A stretch of 64,000 nucleotides of DNA from positions 67,056,344 through 67,120,343 of the forward strand of contig CM063108.1 in the NCBI GenBank assembly GCA_031841125.1, read 5' to 3'. Below, piece after piece: positions 34,416-44,751 of this stretch (its first letter is position 1; every line of letters starts with the position of its first letter). The translations under genes were made by a program, and so were the position numbers. Below the pieces are notes generated by a model that did not search any database, was not told where the DNA came from, and saw nothing but the letters and a program-made list of their open reading frames with translations. This DNA is from Acanthococcus lagerstroemiae. Taxonomy: Eukaryota > Arthropoda > Insecta > Hemiptera > Eriococcidae.

Positions 34416-35968
34416 TTTCAAATGACGCGCGTAACCACGTGCCATCCTATCTGAAATCTTGGTGCCGAAATCCCTCTTTTGGGAGAAGCATCCTCGACCC
34501 ATTCCACTCGAAGACTGTTCGTCTCGCGTCCCTCCGAGCTCGGATTACTAAAATGCGAGGGATTTGGGGAGCAATATGGTAAAGCACCCTGTTGGTGTAA
34601 ATCACGGACGTAATTACACCAATTCGGTAGTTACGATTATCAAAAATTAATAATACGTAAACGAAGCTGTATGCCGGTTTTTAATATTCCAGGCATCGCC
34701 TACTCGGCACAGCAGTCGACTACTCATTAATTGCTACGTTTAAGACAACATCGAGCCGATAAATAAAAACACCTACCTGTTATGGGACGCCGAGCAATTG
34801 GTGTTTATCATACGACCATCTGAAAGCAGAAAAAGATGAAAATGTATTAGATACGTGTGCGAGCCACGCCGAGATGATGCTTGCGTTTTAATTACAGGCT
34901 ATTAGAGCTAAACGGAGTCGGGCCGGAACGGAACCGGGCAGCCGGCACTTTAGCCGAAAAACTGCGGAGCGGAATTTATTTTTCGGTATAGACGGAGGAA
35001 GTGGCCGCGGCGCGGAGTCTCCATGGGAAAGTTCGGGCCACGGCGCACCGAGTCCGGCTAAATAGAATTTCGAATTGTAAATTAACGTTAATTGGAACGT
35101 CCTGCGCCCGGCTGAGTGCAGGCCGGGGCTCGGCCGTCGAGCGCCTCATTCCGACTCCATCAATCTATTTCAATTTCCTTTTGTCAGACCAGTTAAATCA
35201 TCCATTTCCTCGCTTTTATTACTGTCATTATTGTATACACGTCCGACAATTGTTGTTTTTCTTCTTGTTTTACGTACACATTCTTTTTCACGTCGTTCAC
35301 GGTTCACTGGCAGCCTCTTTATTCTCGTTCCGCGTTCGTTCGTTTGTTTGTTTATGTCTATTTATACGCCGACCATTTTATCGCGATCGCTTTTCATTAT
35401 AAATATAGTTAAAGATTTTTACATTTATATTCCGATTCCCGTTATATTGCAACGTAAATAGAGGAGAACGCGATGCAGTACCGATGCGTTCGAAAAATAT
35501 ATATAGGTAGAATTTCAACGCGGCCGCGGCATTCACCCGCCGCCGAATTAGCATTCCGTGTACGGCTGTAGGTGCGCCGACGGATCAATTTGTCCCTGTA
35601 TGGACTCCCCGGCTTCTGGGGAATAACCTGCGTCGAAATCCGATAATAGGCAAAGGTGCACTTGTTGGTTGTTGGCCCGTATAGTACCTTTCTATGAATA
35701 CGAGAGCGAAACAGTCGCACCATTGTGAATACACGCGGTTGCTCGACATTGTATATAGATAATACTCGAAAAGAAAATAATAAGGCTACATTTTACTGGC
35801 CCAAAAAGACCACGCCGCTCCAGTCGACATGTGAATAGTTCCGACGATGATTTTGGTCGGTGATAACGATAACTCACGAAGTTCAGTGAAATGCAGGGTG
35901 TTCCGCGAAATGGGTTACATACTTGGAGGGGTTACGGTAGCATGCAAGTTCAGAAGTGTATTAAAGGT
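34416..35968. other. Mostly unique sequence; one exon candidate
   Basis: No element or recognisable long gene. 34900-35150 is GC-rich. The 43-bp exon candidate at 34777-34819 (minus) is listed separately. Confidence 0.5.
34777..34819 (-). other. Candidate 43-bp host exon
   Basis: On the minus strand the sequence reads tttttctgctttcag, then 43 bases, then gtaggtgt. Acceptor and donor are both good matches to metazoan consensus. Only one frame is open (GRMINTNCSASHN with two leading and two trailing bases). That frame needs the upstream exon to end with one spare base, which is what the candidate at 45668-45716 provides. No protein match is recognised; chance is possible. Confidence 0.35.
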
Positions 35969-36006
35969 TAGGGGAAGTTCGGGCAAGTGGAACCACTGGG
36001 CAAAAG

Positions 36007-36134
36007 TGTAGGCAACACTGATTCCAGTTTTGTTATTTTTCTGATACCCTCTAGTGTGAGTGTCTCGAGTTGTTGTAATTTGCGTCTCGTGTGAATATAC
36101 AATGTTCTCGATCTCGTCTCGTTAATTTCCTACA
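36007..36134 (+). repeat. 5' LTR of the Ty3/gypsy element
   Basis: 128 bp with TG...CA ends inside the inverted hexamer tgtagg/cctaca. It matches the 3' LTR except for ctgatacc versus ttgatacg. It is short for an LTR, though within the range of compact gypsy elements. It should carry the promoter. Confidence 0.92.
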
Positions 36135-36135
36135 A

Positions 36136-36149
36136 ATCAGAAGTGGGAT
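36136..36149 (+). promoter_or_regulatory. Primer-binding site, complementary to tRNA-Leu
   Basis: Just inside the 5' LTR, atcagaagtgggatt resembles the complement of the 3' end of insect tRNA-Leu as I remember it (…aatcccacttctgaca). The match begins a few bases inside the tRNA rather than at the CCA end. Confidence 0.5.
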
Positions 36150-36199
36150 TGCCCAAAAATTTCCTTTTCTCGATTCTCGTCTCGTTCAAGAAAAGGAAA

Positions 36200-36820
36200 A
36201 TGCCTCGTCATCGTGACAACTCGCCGGAAGATCCAACTGCCTCTCTCGTCGAACTCTTGGTTCAAGCGTTGGATAAGCGCGCTCCTGTTGGCGCCATACC
36301 CGATCTGTTAAATTCTCTAGAAGACTTCAATGGAAATGCGACCTCGGCAGAAGCAGAGACCTGGTTATCTAGCATCTTCAACCTCGGAAAATTGCATAAC
36401 TGGTCCGACCTAACGTATCTCGAAGGGGCAAAACGTAAGCTAAAAGGTGCTGCTAAAGACTGGTACTTAGCCAGACGTGAAGAACTCACAACGTGGCCTA
36501 AGTTTAGAGAAGCCTTCAAAAAGACGTTCGTTGGAACAACTACAGTTGGCCAGAAATGGCGTCGTTTTTCCTCTCGTGTTCAGTCAGATAAAGAAACAAC
36601 GATCGATTATTTGCACAACAAGTACAGCTAGGAAAGGATGCCAAACTCGATTTCACGACGATTAAAGAAGAATTACTCGGTGGTTTGAAATCCAACGATC
36701 TCGCGCGATATTTAAACAGTCGTGACCATGATAGTTTTGACGAAATTATGATGGATGCCCGTCCGTATGAAGAGCTCGATTTGCGACGAAAAGGAATATT
36801 CCAATCTCACACTCAAGGCG
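36200..36820 (+). pseudogene. gag protein of the Ty3/gypsy element, one frameshift
   Basis: The start ATG at 36200 (MPRHRDNSPEDPTASLVELL) opens a frame that runs to 36631. A one-step frameshift near 36625 then continues QLGKDAKLDFTTIKEELLGG to about 36815. The middle has the retrotransposon gag pattern: A..WLSSIFNLGKL...WSD, LKGAAKDWYLA and TTWPKFREAFKKTFVG...QKWR. No zinc knuckle follows, because the frame runs into the deletion junction near 36815-36830. Gag packages the RNA into virus-like particles. I rejected the GTG at 36143 as the start because it lies in the primer-binding region. Confidence 0.8.
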
Positions 36821-36822
36821 AG

Positions 36823-37547
36823 AAGGTAATCCTACCAAGATCATATCTGATTGCGGTTCTTGTTTCACGTCCAAACGTTTCGAGCAGTTTCTCCAATGTC
36901 GTGGAATTGATCATTTATTGATACCCTCTCGTCACCCCCGAGCAAATGGTCAAGTTGAACGTGTTAATCGAGTCTTATTAGCACAAATGCCGATCTATTG
37001 CAACGATGCGATGGATAACTGGGACTTGTTCTTGCCCGAAATTCAAAGAAATATTAATGTCGCCGTCAATCGCTCTGTTGGTAAAAGTCCGTTTGAAGTT
37101 CTACTTGGTTATCAACCTCGTTTTGTTGACAGCATTTTACGTCGCGTCACGGATCGTGCTCAGAATCATGAAAATGCTGATTGTGATATCCTCCGCGAAA
37201 TTGCTCACGACCAGATACGTCGCAGTCAAGCTAAGATGAAAGACAAATTTGATCGTCGTCATTGCCCAGGTGACACACTTGATCCAGGTACATTGGTCTT
37301 TCTCAGGTGTCCTCCCAGTAGCACAGGCCAGTCGACCAAGCTTCAACCACGCTACAAAGGTCCACTCGTTATTTTGGAGCAGGTTGCGGGTGACATTTAT
37401 CGTCTACAAGATCTTAAGAAAGAAGGGCTTGTTACGGTTCACGTCTCCCAAATTCGTTCTTGGAGCCCGCCGCCAGATTCCGATACTGATGATGATGCTG
37501 AGGATGAAATAAACGATTCCCTGAATGTTACTCTCGATGCAGATTAA
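36823..37547 (+). pseudogene. Integrase, C-terminal half, of the Ty3/gypsy element
   Basis: The frame begins NPTKIISDCGSCFTSKRFEQ and continues with HPRANGQVERVNR. The D and E are separated by 35 residues, the D35E spacing of retroelement integrases. SPFEVLLGYQPRF and the GPY/F-like module (PRYKGPLVILEQVAGDIYRL ... VHVSQIRSW) follow, then an acidic tail and a stop at 37547. The zinc-binding domain and the first catalytic Asp are missing, lost with RT. About 240 codons are open without a stop, so decay is slight. Confidence 0.9.
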
Positions 37548-37662
37548 TATATCTCGATTTGGTTTCTACTTATTTTGTTCCTCTACGTTTTTCTATTTTG
37601 TATTGTTAGTAAGTTCCTCGCTCTGCCACAAACGCGGAAGTTTGTACTTTAGGATGGCCGAG

Positions 37663-37790
37663 TGTAGGCAACACTGATTCCAGTTTTGTTATTTTTTTGA
37701 TACGCTCTAGTGTGAGTGTCTCGAGTTGTTGTAATTTGCGTCTCGTGTGAATATACAATGTTCTCGATCTCGTCTCGTTAATTTCCTACA
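37663..37790 (+). repeat. 3' LTR of the Ty3/gypsy element
   Basis: 128 bp, 126 of which match the 5' LTR. It is preceded by aggatggccgag (37651-37662), a weak candidate for the polypurine tract, and followed by the AAAG duplication. Confidence 0.92.
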
Positions 37791-38607
37791 AAAGGAACCA
37801 CCGCAAATAACTTTTTTTCTAATCACCTCACGCGGTTGGTAACACTGCTATTCGATAGCTAGTGACCGTTCTCATCTCATAATTATAATCTGTGAAACCG
37901 GTAGAATGTGTTTTGTACAATTTTTTGATAAGGAATTCGTGAACCGTGTTGCAATAATTCCATGAATCGTGAATTTTGAAAATGCGATCATTTCAATAAT
38001 TGAAGAGTATTACGATACGAATTAATATCAAAAGAAAGGAAATTCTGTCTACTTTTAGATGAACGCATAGTAAGTTCCTTGATTTTGCTTTTAATAACTT
38101 ATTATTACGTAAATGTAGAAACCATGTGGGTTGGGCAAGTAGAACCGGGCAAAAGGAACCACCAAGTAGCATTAATTATTCATATTTTTACCGACTTTTC
38201 GGAGAAAAGGGAGGTATTACACTCGTCACAGTTGTCAAAAGGGGGCGGGGGCAACGTTTTTTTTACGTTTCAGAATGTGTAGATTACAACTGTAATAGTG
38301 GCTGAATTTCAGGTTTCCTTATATATATTATGTGTTCTTACTCAATGTGTTTGTTTGTTTTTTTAATTTAATTGATACGAACTCTAATTTTGATAGCCGC
38401 GTATTTCTGTTGTATCAGACAAATGTTTCGGCTTTGGTTTCGGCCTTCAACGTTTCGATTTCAATTTAATTTATACGAACTCTAATTTTGATAGCCGGGC
38501 AGTTTTCTATTTTTATAATACTATTCCATCATTCCATGTCGAGAGTTGCCTTTTTTCTAACGTCAATGGCCTTAAACCTAAACATTTCGGCCGAATAATT
38601 CGAACTG

Positions 38608-39327
38608 TTGCGAGGAACGAGCGGAACGAATCCACCGCCAGCTGTTCCAGTGCCACTTGCTACCAGTAGTTCTAATCGTGCTCAAACGCCTAACAATTTT
38701 TCCGAATCAGAAAACATAGATGACCCAGATACCGCTGATGAAAGCCCCCTCGCTAATCCGTTGCCTCCCACCCTCCCGTTGTTAAGTCCAGAAGACATTC
38801 GACCAATTCCATCAAATGTGTCAACAATTAAGAAGAAGCGCCAAAATCGATCACAGAAATCAGAAGTTTTAACCTCCACGCCCGTGAAAGACCGAATTAA
38901 AGCAAATTACCTCAGAAAATTAGAGATGGATGAAAAAAAAAGAGAATAAATTGGCGGCGGAAAAAAAGGCTGAAGAAAAAAAAATTGGCTATGGAGAGAG
39001 AAGAAAATGGAGAAAGCGGAAAATGAAACTGAGAAACCAGAAACGAAAACGATCAAGAGGAATATGAAAGAAAATTTGGTCCAGGAAGCAGGAATAAAGA
39101 AGAAAAAGGTTGTGCCCAAAACGAAGAAAGCTGCCGAACCAAAACTAATTTTCCCAAAACCTCCCTTCGAGGCACAAAGGGATGATGAAGTGCCATGCTT
39201 ACTTTGCATGTCATTCGTTTCCATGAGCCGAGAGATTTGGCTACAGTGTAATATTTGTCGAAAATTTCTTTTCGACTTCAACTCCGTTCACGTTTCCTTC
39301 ACTTCGTTGAAGAATACGTCAGGTTGA
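38608..39327 (+). pseudogene. pogo/Tigger transposase, C-terminal tail
   Basis: LSPEDIRPIPSNVSTIKKKR (about 38788), then QNRSQKSEVLTSTPVKDR, follows the pattern familiar after the DDE domain of pogo-type transposases: (F/L)SPE.(V/I)RP.P, basic residues, LT.TP.K. After a charged, A-rich stretch broken by stops (38947-39006), the same frame ends with PCLLCMSF...IWLQCNICRKFLFDF. This resembles the CxxC...CxxC zinc-finger-like tail of some pogo proteins. The HTH and DDE parts do not exist anywhere between the TIRs. Confidence in the family also rests on the TA-flanked TIRs. Confidence 0.7.
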
Positions 39328-39694
39328 CGTTGATGGTGAAAATATTTGGCTGGTATAGATTTGAGGGTGAAAAAAATAATTGGCTGTGCTTAGCAAGGGA
39401 AAGTAACGTCTTCGTTTAAGCTTAAATCGAGCCTCTCCGGTCAGTTGCTTTCTTGAGTTACATAGCATATAGTACGCGAATTCTGTGCCGAACTTTGGAA
39501 GTTATGACCGACGAGGAGGTAGAAGTTATGTATCTACAGGTCAGTAGACATCTAAGAAATCTAGAACGTGTAGTTCTCATATTTACGTAATTTTCGTAAT
39601 TCGGTTCGGACAAGTTTTGCCAAAGTCATCATCACCAGTCAACAAAATTTGAGTTGAAATTATCGATGCAAATTCGTGCCGATCGTAATAATTT

Positions 39695-39805
39695 GAATTC
39701 TTCGTGGAATTCCGTTCGATTTCCTCGAACATTCGCCCTTTGGGGCCTGTAGAATTCAAGCTAGAATTCCGTTCGAATTTCTCGAACGTTCGCCCAATGG
39801 GGCCG
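39695..39805. repeat. Two-copy tandem repeat inside the pogo element
   Basis: gaattccgttcgatttcctcgaac and cgccctttggggcc recur as gaattccgttcgaatttctcg and cgcccaatggggcc about 60 bases later. Confidence 0.6.
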
Positions 39806-40737
39806 TATCCTTTTCTCCTTTAAGTTATTTCTTAGACTGACGACAAACGTTTGTTTTATGTTTGTCGTTAGGTCCGAATCCGATAATTGATAGAAGTCCG
39901 GATCCCAAAGCCGAGCCGACCATGTAGAGAAGAAATTAATTTTACTACTTGTATTTCTTTTAAAACGTCTATTTTATGTTTAATAAATTTAATTTGTACT
40001 CAAAATTTCGATTTCTTCTAGTTAACGTTTTCAATAGTGAATCTAATTTAGTCAGGGCCTTTTCCCCTTTAAGTATTGACGTAACCCCCCCCCCCTAGAT
40101 TTAAACGATCCAGAATCCTCTTCAGGTTTACAAAATTTGCGTCAATATTTGCAGTAAGTGGGCCCATGAAGCTTGTACCAGTTATTCGGGTGTTGGTTTT
40201 TACGTCTGTGATTTTTGAATGACGTAATTTGACGAAAAAAATTATAATTTTGTATTTTAGGTTATTACTTATTGTTTTTATATCGAAATAGATTCGTTTT
40301 GCAGCATAGAACTTTTTTCCCCTCGAATTTTGGATGTTTTATAGGTGGTTCCTTTTGGCCGGGTCACTGGTTCCTTTTGCCCGACCATTTTTCAAGTACT
40401 AAAAAAATATACCTTTGATAAAACTAAATTTTGACTAACTTAGAGTTTGTTTTTTTTCTCATGTAAATACACTATTTGATGTAGCAAAGTATGCTTTATC
40501 CAATGGTCTATTTAGATTTCGGATCGCCACATAAATAAAGATTCTACAGCCATTTTAAAATAAGTGGTTCCACTTGCCCGAACTTCCCTTACATATACAT
40601 CTCTTCTCTAATACTTATGTATACACCGTGGGCGGATTACCCTGCAAGTACACGAAGCACTTGCTTCGAGCGGAAAATTTTTAGGGGTGTGAAGAATAGA
40701 AAACAGAAAAATTTCCCTTGACCCTTAAACCACACAC

Positions 40738-40825
40738 GTCAATTATAGTTTTTTATTTAAAAATTCCGTAATATTTCTAAATGGGGGAAACTCAACTTAG
40801 TATGTTACTTCATTTACAGAAGTGC
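40738..40825. repeat. 88-bp repeat shared with the TIR element at 17.4 kb
   Basis: gtcaattatagttt.ttattta and gtaatatttctaaatggggga, with cttagtatgtt.cttcatttacagaa, match 17651-17738 in the same orientation. It sits just outside the pogo element and beside a LINE fragment. Confidence 0.7.
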
Positions 40826-40969
40826 GGCTCCGAGTTGCTACCCATGTCACATTTAGCATCCGAATTGCGTCCGACCAGAAGTTGAATTTCTTGTTCTTTC
40901 GTGTCCAGACTTCGACGCGTTGGCAGTTAATTTTAAGCTCTGAATTTCAAATTTTATATTTACAATTTA

Positions 40970-41405
40970 AAATTTTTCTTCTCCATCTCTGCACAAGGTC
41001 CAAGGTGCTGTCGTCTAGATTACCCCACATCTCTCCTCTGGTATGTGTGGTCCCTCCTCCACACACAAGGCGGTGATCGTCGTTTTGAAGCTGACCGCAC
41101 ATCTGGCATCCTGTGTCGTCGCGTATGCCTCATCTGGTCAGGGTTACCGCTGTACGGGCGCATCCGGTGCGCAGCCTATTCAGGGTGAGCCACGATGGAT
41201 AGGGGAGATCATGTCCACTGGCTAGGTCTTCAGCGCACGGGGTGTGGTCGATGTTTGTCCATCTTGTCGCCCTACAGGTCGAGGGGTCGTCTGTAAGGAC
41301 CGATGTATTGTTGAGGAAACTCCTCCTGGATTTCAGTCTCGGCGGTGCTGCCACCTGGCCGAACATGATGTGGCGAGGGTTGTTTTCCTTCTCAGTCCTC
41401 TCCAC
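40970..41405 (-). pseudogene. LINE polyprotein C-terminus with CCHC knuckle
   Basis: On the minus strand 41405-41123 is open and ends PYPSWLTLNRLRTGCARTAV, the (W..LNR.RTG..R) motif near the C-terminus of many insect LINE polyproteins. A single TGA interrupts it where a Trp is usual. The same frame then continues GIRDDTGCQMCGQLQNDDHR LVCGG, a C-x2-C-x8-H-x3-C knuckle. Sequence after about 40975 has stops. The GC content is well above the neighbourhood. Upstream RT is absent. Confidence 0.75.
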
Positions 41406-41449
41406 ATCCGCAGCCAGTTCCTGACCCTTCTACTCTCGATTTAAAATTC

Positions 41450-43140
41450 TATATCCTACATAATCAGATCGACTTATGATCAATTTTTTCCAATTTTTCA
41501 AATACCGGTCCGTATGAATTAGGTACAACTGTGTTCATTTTAAATAACTGGTTGGCGATGCAACGTGTCATTGATAAGTAAGTCTGATTAATGAAACGAA
41601 CTTGAAATTGAAGCCGACTACATGCGTGCGCTGTCCATAGGTCCACATGATACCGGTTTATGCGTTAGTTAGGTGCGAGACTGCGATGTATACTTATCAC
41701 CCGAAAAAAAAAAAATTTCATTAACTCGAGAGTTGATGTGCTCCAATCGAAGAGTTCAATCAGAATGTCAGTTCTGGGAAATTTTTAGGACGTGTATACA
41801 CTCCACAAACAAACAGAAATGGATGCGAAACCGCTGCAGGGATATTACCGAATAAGTCGGAATGCATTTTGAAATATTTATGCCTCTCATTCAGTGTACC
41901 GTTAACGTTTTCGGGGTCGAAGGGCAAACGTTCGGTTGGCTGAGAAAGTACATATAATAGTGAGGGGGAAGTGAAACGGCGAAAATTGAAGAGAAACCCC
42001 GTAAAGAATTGACAAACATGGGCCCTAAAGGTTTCGACTGCAGAAACAACAAAAACGAGAAACTCGAGAGAAAAATAATGTAAAAAATTAGCGTTTCCAT
42101 TTCGTAGGAATCTTTGAAAAAGGATAAAGGAAATGGGAGGGGGCGGCATTTAATTTAGTAAAAACGTTCAACTCAGTAATGATTCTAACATAGAATGAGA
42201 GAAAATCCACGACTGACCTTGAGATGTATAGTCTAGTCAGTAGACAATAGCCAAAGGCAAACAGCAACTAGCTAAGGGCCTCTCTATGGTTAAATAAAAA
42301 ACTAAAAACTCCAGCGCAAAAACTTATTCAGTAGAATCGAGGATTTAACTAGCAAGTAAGAACTTTTAGACAAATTCGCGAATACAGAAAATAACAACTG
42401 AGAGGAAATTATGAGTTGTTTGTAGCGCGTTTAGGTCACGAGCCGACAAATTCGATCATTGCCTCTTTCCCTCAGTGGGAGAGATCTAGTGAGGTGTCTG
42501 TAAAAACTGTGACTTACTCGCCACTCATCCTAAATATGTACACGTTGACGGGGTCCTAACCCCACATAAGTTATGATTCATGATGGCTCGGTGACACTTG
42601 CTTTTGAGTATGCTATTATTCATAGATCTGTCCACCTCAGTAGCAAATGTTTAACTGGTCCGTCAAGGACAACGTTTGTGAAGTCTTCATGCAAACGCGA
42701 GGAAGATTAATTTTCCAGATGTTCGAAGTGAAACATAATCTTATTTGTTGATCGTGTTTAGTATATAGAACAGGAACTCGTGTTATTTCCAAGACGGAAA
42801 TTATTACGATTACATCGGATAAAAATAGCGTAATACCGAATAATTAACCTTAACGGGAGGAAGTTGTGCGCAGCTGCAACAATACACGGTGCGGGGAATG
42901 TCCAGCCTTGTTCGAAATAAGATCCTCGTGGTATGGACAGAAGTATTTGAAACTCCTTTCTGTGACATTACGGTTTTCAAGTGTCTTCGTTCTAAATCAA
43001 CGACTCACTTTGTCCCTTCTGGGACGCTATTCCAGTGATGTTGGTAGGTATTCGTTCGTAGTTTGATGAAATCAAAGGTTTATTTTCCAAATAAATTCAG
43101 CATGTTATTTTGAAATTAGAATTGATCCGGCTTGGCGTAC
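41450..43140. other. Gene-free stretch, unique sequence
   Basis: Nothing recognisable. A weak exon-like reading on the minus strand (about 42526-42563, frame DPVNVYIFRMSG before a gtaagt donor) has a poor acceptor and is not called. Confidence 0.45.
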
Positions 43141-43162
43141 GTAAAACACATATCGAACGATA

Positions 43163-43387
43163 CCCGGGACAAAAATAAGGGGCCCGGGAGCCAGCCTGCC
43201 CCCAAGCCTCCGCTGGAGTTGGGAAATTTTATTAGATAGATCAAAAGTTGGAAAAATCCAACAAGTCAATTTTTTTTCGTTTTTTAGACAATATGAACAA
43301 ATTTTGGTAATGGGGAGTTTTGATTTGAGTCAGTTGGGAATTTAACAATTTTTACCTTTCCAGAAAAAAATCTTTGCTACGTCCCAG
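43163..43387. mobile_element. CAGGGACGTA-family hAT-type MITE, inverted copy
   Basis: Compared with the reverse complement of 2940-3213, this shares gagttgggaaa, aaaatccaacaagt, tttgatttgagtcagttgg and the terminal tacgtccc. acgata flanks both sides (43157-43162, 43388-43393). The left terminus is degenerate (ccgggac). Confidence 0.6.
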
Positions 43388-43514
43388 ACGATAGCGAACC
43401 TCGCAATGCATCCGCCAAATCCCGTGAGGCAATGAAGGAACACGAATCTGGGACACTCGGACACCTCAACCTGGATTCAAATCCCCACTGATACAATTTG
43501 GAGGTAACCATTCA

Positions 43515-43720
43515 CGGTCAGTACTTACAAGGACAAAACTGTGGGGGCAATAATTTGGCAGTCGGCAAACTTTGAAACTGTTCATTTGCATTTTTCAATT
43601 TTTTAAGAATATTTGTTTGTTTGTATTCTTTTCAATTAAAAAATATTTTGATCGAAAGATCTGCAAATATTTCTTCTCTACCCCCCCCCCCAAACTGAAA
43701 GTCAAGTTTCATCTCGGAGT
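43515..43720. repeat. Member of the 'cggcaaatttt' AT-rich repeat family
   Basis: aatttggcagtcggcaaact, ttgaaactgttcatttg, ttgtttgtttgtattc, tcaattaaaaaatattttgat and cccccaaactgaaagtcaagtttc match 10600-10700 and 11030-11150 in the same orientation. A C-run lies at 43681-43691. Confidence 0.65.
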
Positions 43721-44326
43721 ACTTATTCCTGTACTATAACAATTACGAATACACAGCTTCATATTTCTGTTTTAAGCGAACCAAAAGTATATTAGCTTTA
43801 TGTAATGGTCGCGAACATGGGCGTCCGCATAGGTTAGAGGAGGATAAGCTTTTCATTTTTTTTTTTTTTTTTTTGTGCATAATTAGAGAGGGTTTACGTA
43901 ATGCATTGGTCAACATATAGGGACTGCGCATGTTCGTTTTTTCAGTTATCAGCCAGTGACTCATACCCATGTAACTATTCACTAATTTCAATTCAAACAC
44001 CTACAATAATCAGGGTTAAATTATTGTCGTCGGCATTTTCTCTTGCTACCTCATCAAAAAATTCTGCGGGCGCTCATGGTCGCGAAGTGAATTTTATTTT
44101 CAAAATTTTTCTGTTCGATGATGGCGGGTTAGGAAGATGAAATTTGGATAGTAAAAAACTGAAGGTTTAAAAACCAAAGATGGACCCCATAGAATCATTA
44201 AGAGGAGAAAAGACCAAAATATGTTTTCAAAGAGAAACTGCGTTATCCGAAGCTCTAATCGACGTGCTGAAATTCTGATAGAGTGCTTCTACAGTTCTAA
44301 TGTGATTCGAGTTTGAAAAGAAGATG

Positions 44327-44567
44327 AATTGAAGCCCTTATTGTGAAAACAACCATAGTCAGTTTTGAAATTTCGACTTTGCCGCCAAATAGCAACGTAA
44401 TTGCTGCTGTTCTGCTGGATGAATTTCTGCGGGCAAATGAACAGATGTTGGCTAATTCTATGCGTGGTGAAGTTAGGAGTGTAATAGTTGCGGATGTAGC
44501 GCTATCTGGCGGTGAAGTCGAAATTTCAAAACTGACTATGGTTGTTTTCACCATAAGGGCTTCAATT
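44327..44567. repeat. Foldback repeat with 65-bp arms
   Basis: 44327-44393 (aattgaagcccttattgtga...) and 44502-44567 are inverted copies with few mismatches, separated by about 110 bp. Transcribed, this would form a long hairpin. Because of the symmetry, both strands show open frames with the same peptide stretches (VKTTIVSFEIST and EISKLTMVVFTIRASI). These are mirror artefacts rather than two genes. The outer limit lies at aattgaag/cttcaatt. No target duplication is clear. Confidence 0.75.
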
Positions 44568-44751
44568 GGTCTTTTGGGTTGGGAGCCACAGGCACTTGAC
44601 GTGAGTGAAGACATTTCCCTTTAAAAAATCTTACTTCGCCAACTGGAAGTCCTACTGTGGGTGCTACATCGGCGTGGTCATCATCAGATAGGTTGATAAT
44701 TCGGGCCGAACAGCGCTAGTATCGCGCACAACGAATACGGGACAATTGGTG

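Larger units (their letters stand above)
36007..37790 (+). mobile_element. Ty3/gypsy LTR retrotransposon, internally deleted
   Basis: Two 128-bp LTRs (36007-36134 and 37663-37790) start tgtagg and end cctaca, and differ at only 2 positions. AAAG flanks the element (36003-36006 and 37791-37794). The interrupted word gggcaaaag/gaaccacc occurs uninterrupted at 38147, confirming the empty site. Between the LTRs lie a gag frame and the second half of integrase; protease, RT and RNase H are gone. It must move, if at all, by using another element's enzymes. The near-identical LTRs indicate a recent insertion. Confidence 0.92.
35971..40589 (+). mobile_element. pogo-family DNA transposon, interrupted by a Ty3/gypsy insertion
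   Basis: The 27-bp ends are inverted copies: ggggaagttcgggcaagtgg on the left (35971) and, read inward on the minus strand, agggaagttcgggcaagtgg on the right (to 40589), both followed by aaccact. TA lies outside each end (35969-35970, 40590-40591). A TA target and a transposase C-terminus typical of pogo/Tigger (38608-39327) agree. The DNA-binding and DDE domains are missing, so it is non-autonomous. Several internal copies of gggcaaRnggaacc lie near both ends. Without the 1.79-kb LTR insertion and its 4-bp duplication it would be about 2.83 kb. Confidence 0.85.

Noticed and set aside
33738..34502. 254-codon open frame on the minus strand
   Set aside because: It is antisense to the R1-clade LINE ORF2, whose plus-strand frame has clear thumb and CCHC motifs; the minus frame has none.
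41043..41444. Plus-strand open frames of 60-66 codons
   Set aside because: They are antisense shadows of the minus-strand LINE C-terminus.
44297..44624. Two overlapping ORFs on opposite strands with similar peptides
   Set aside because: The similarity is produced by the inverted repeat itself.
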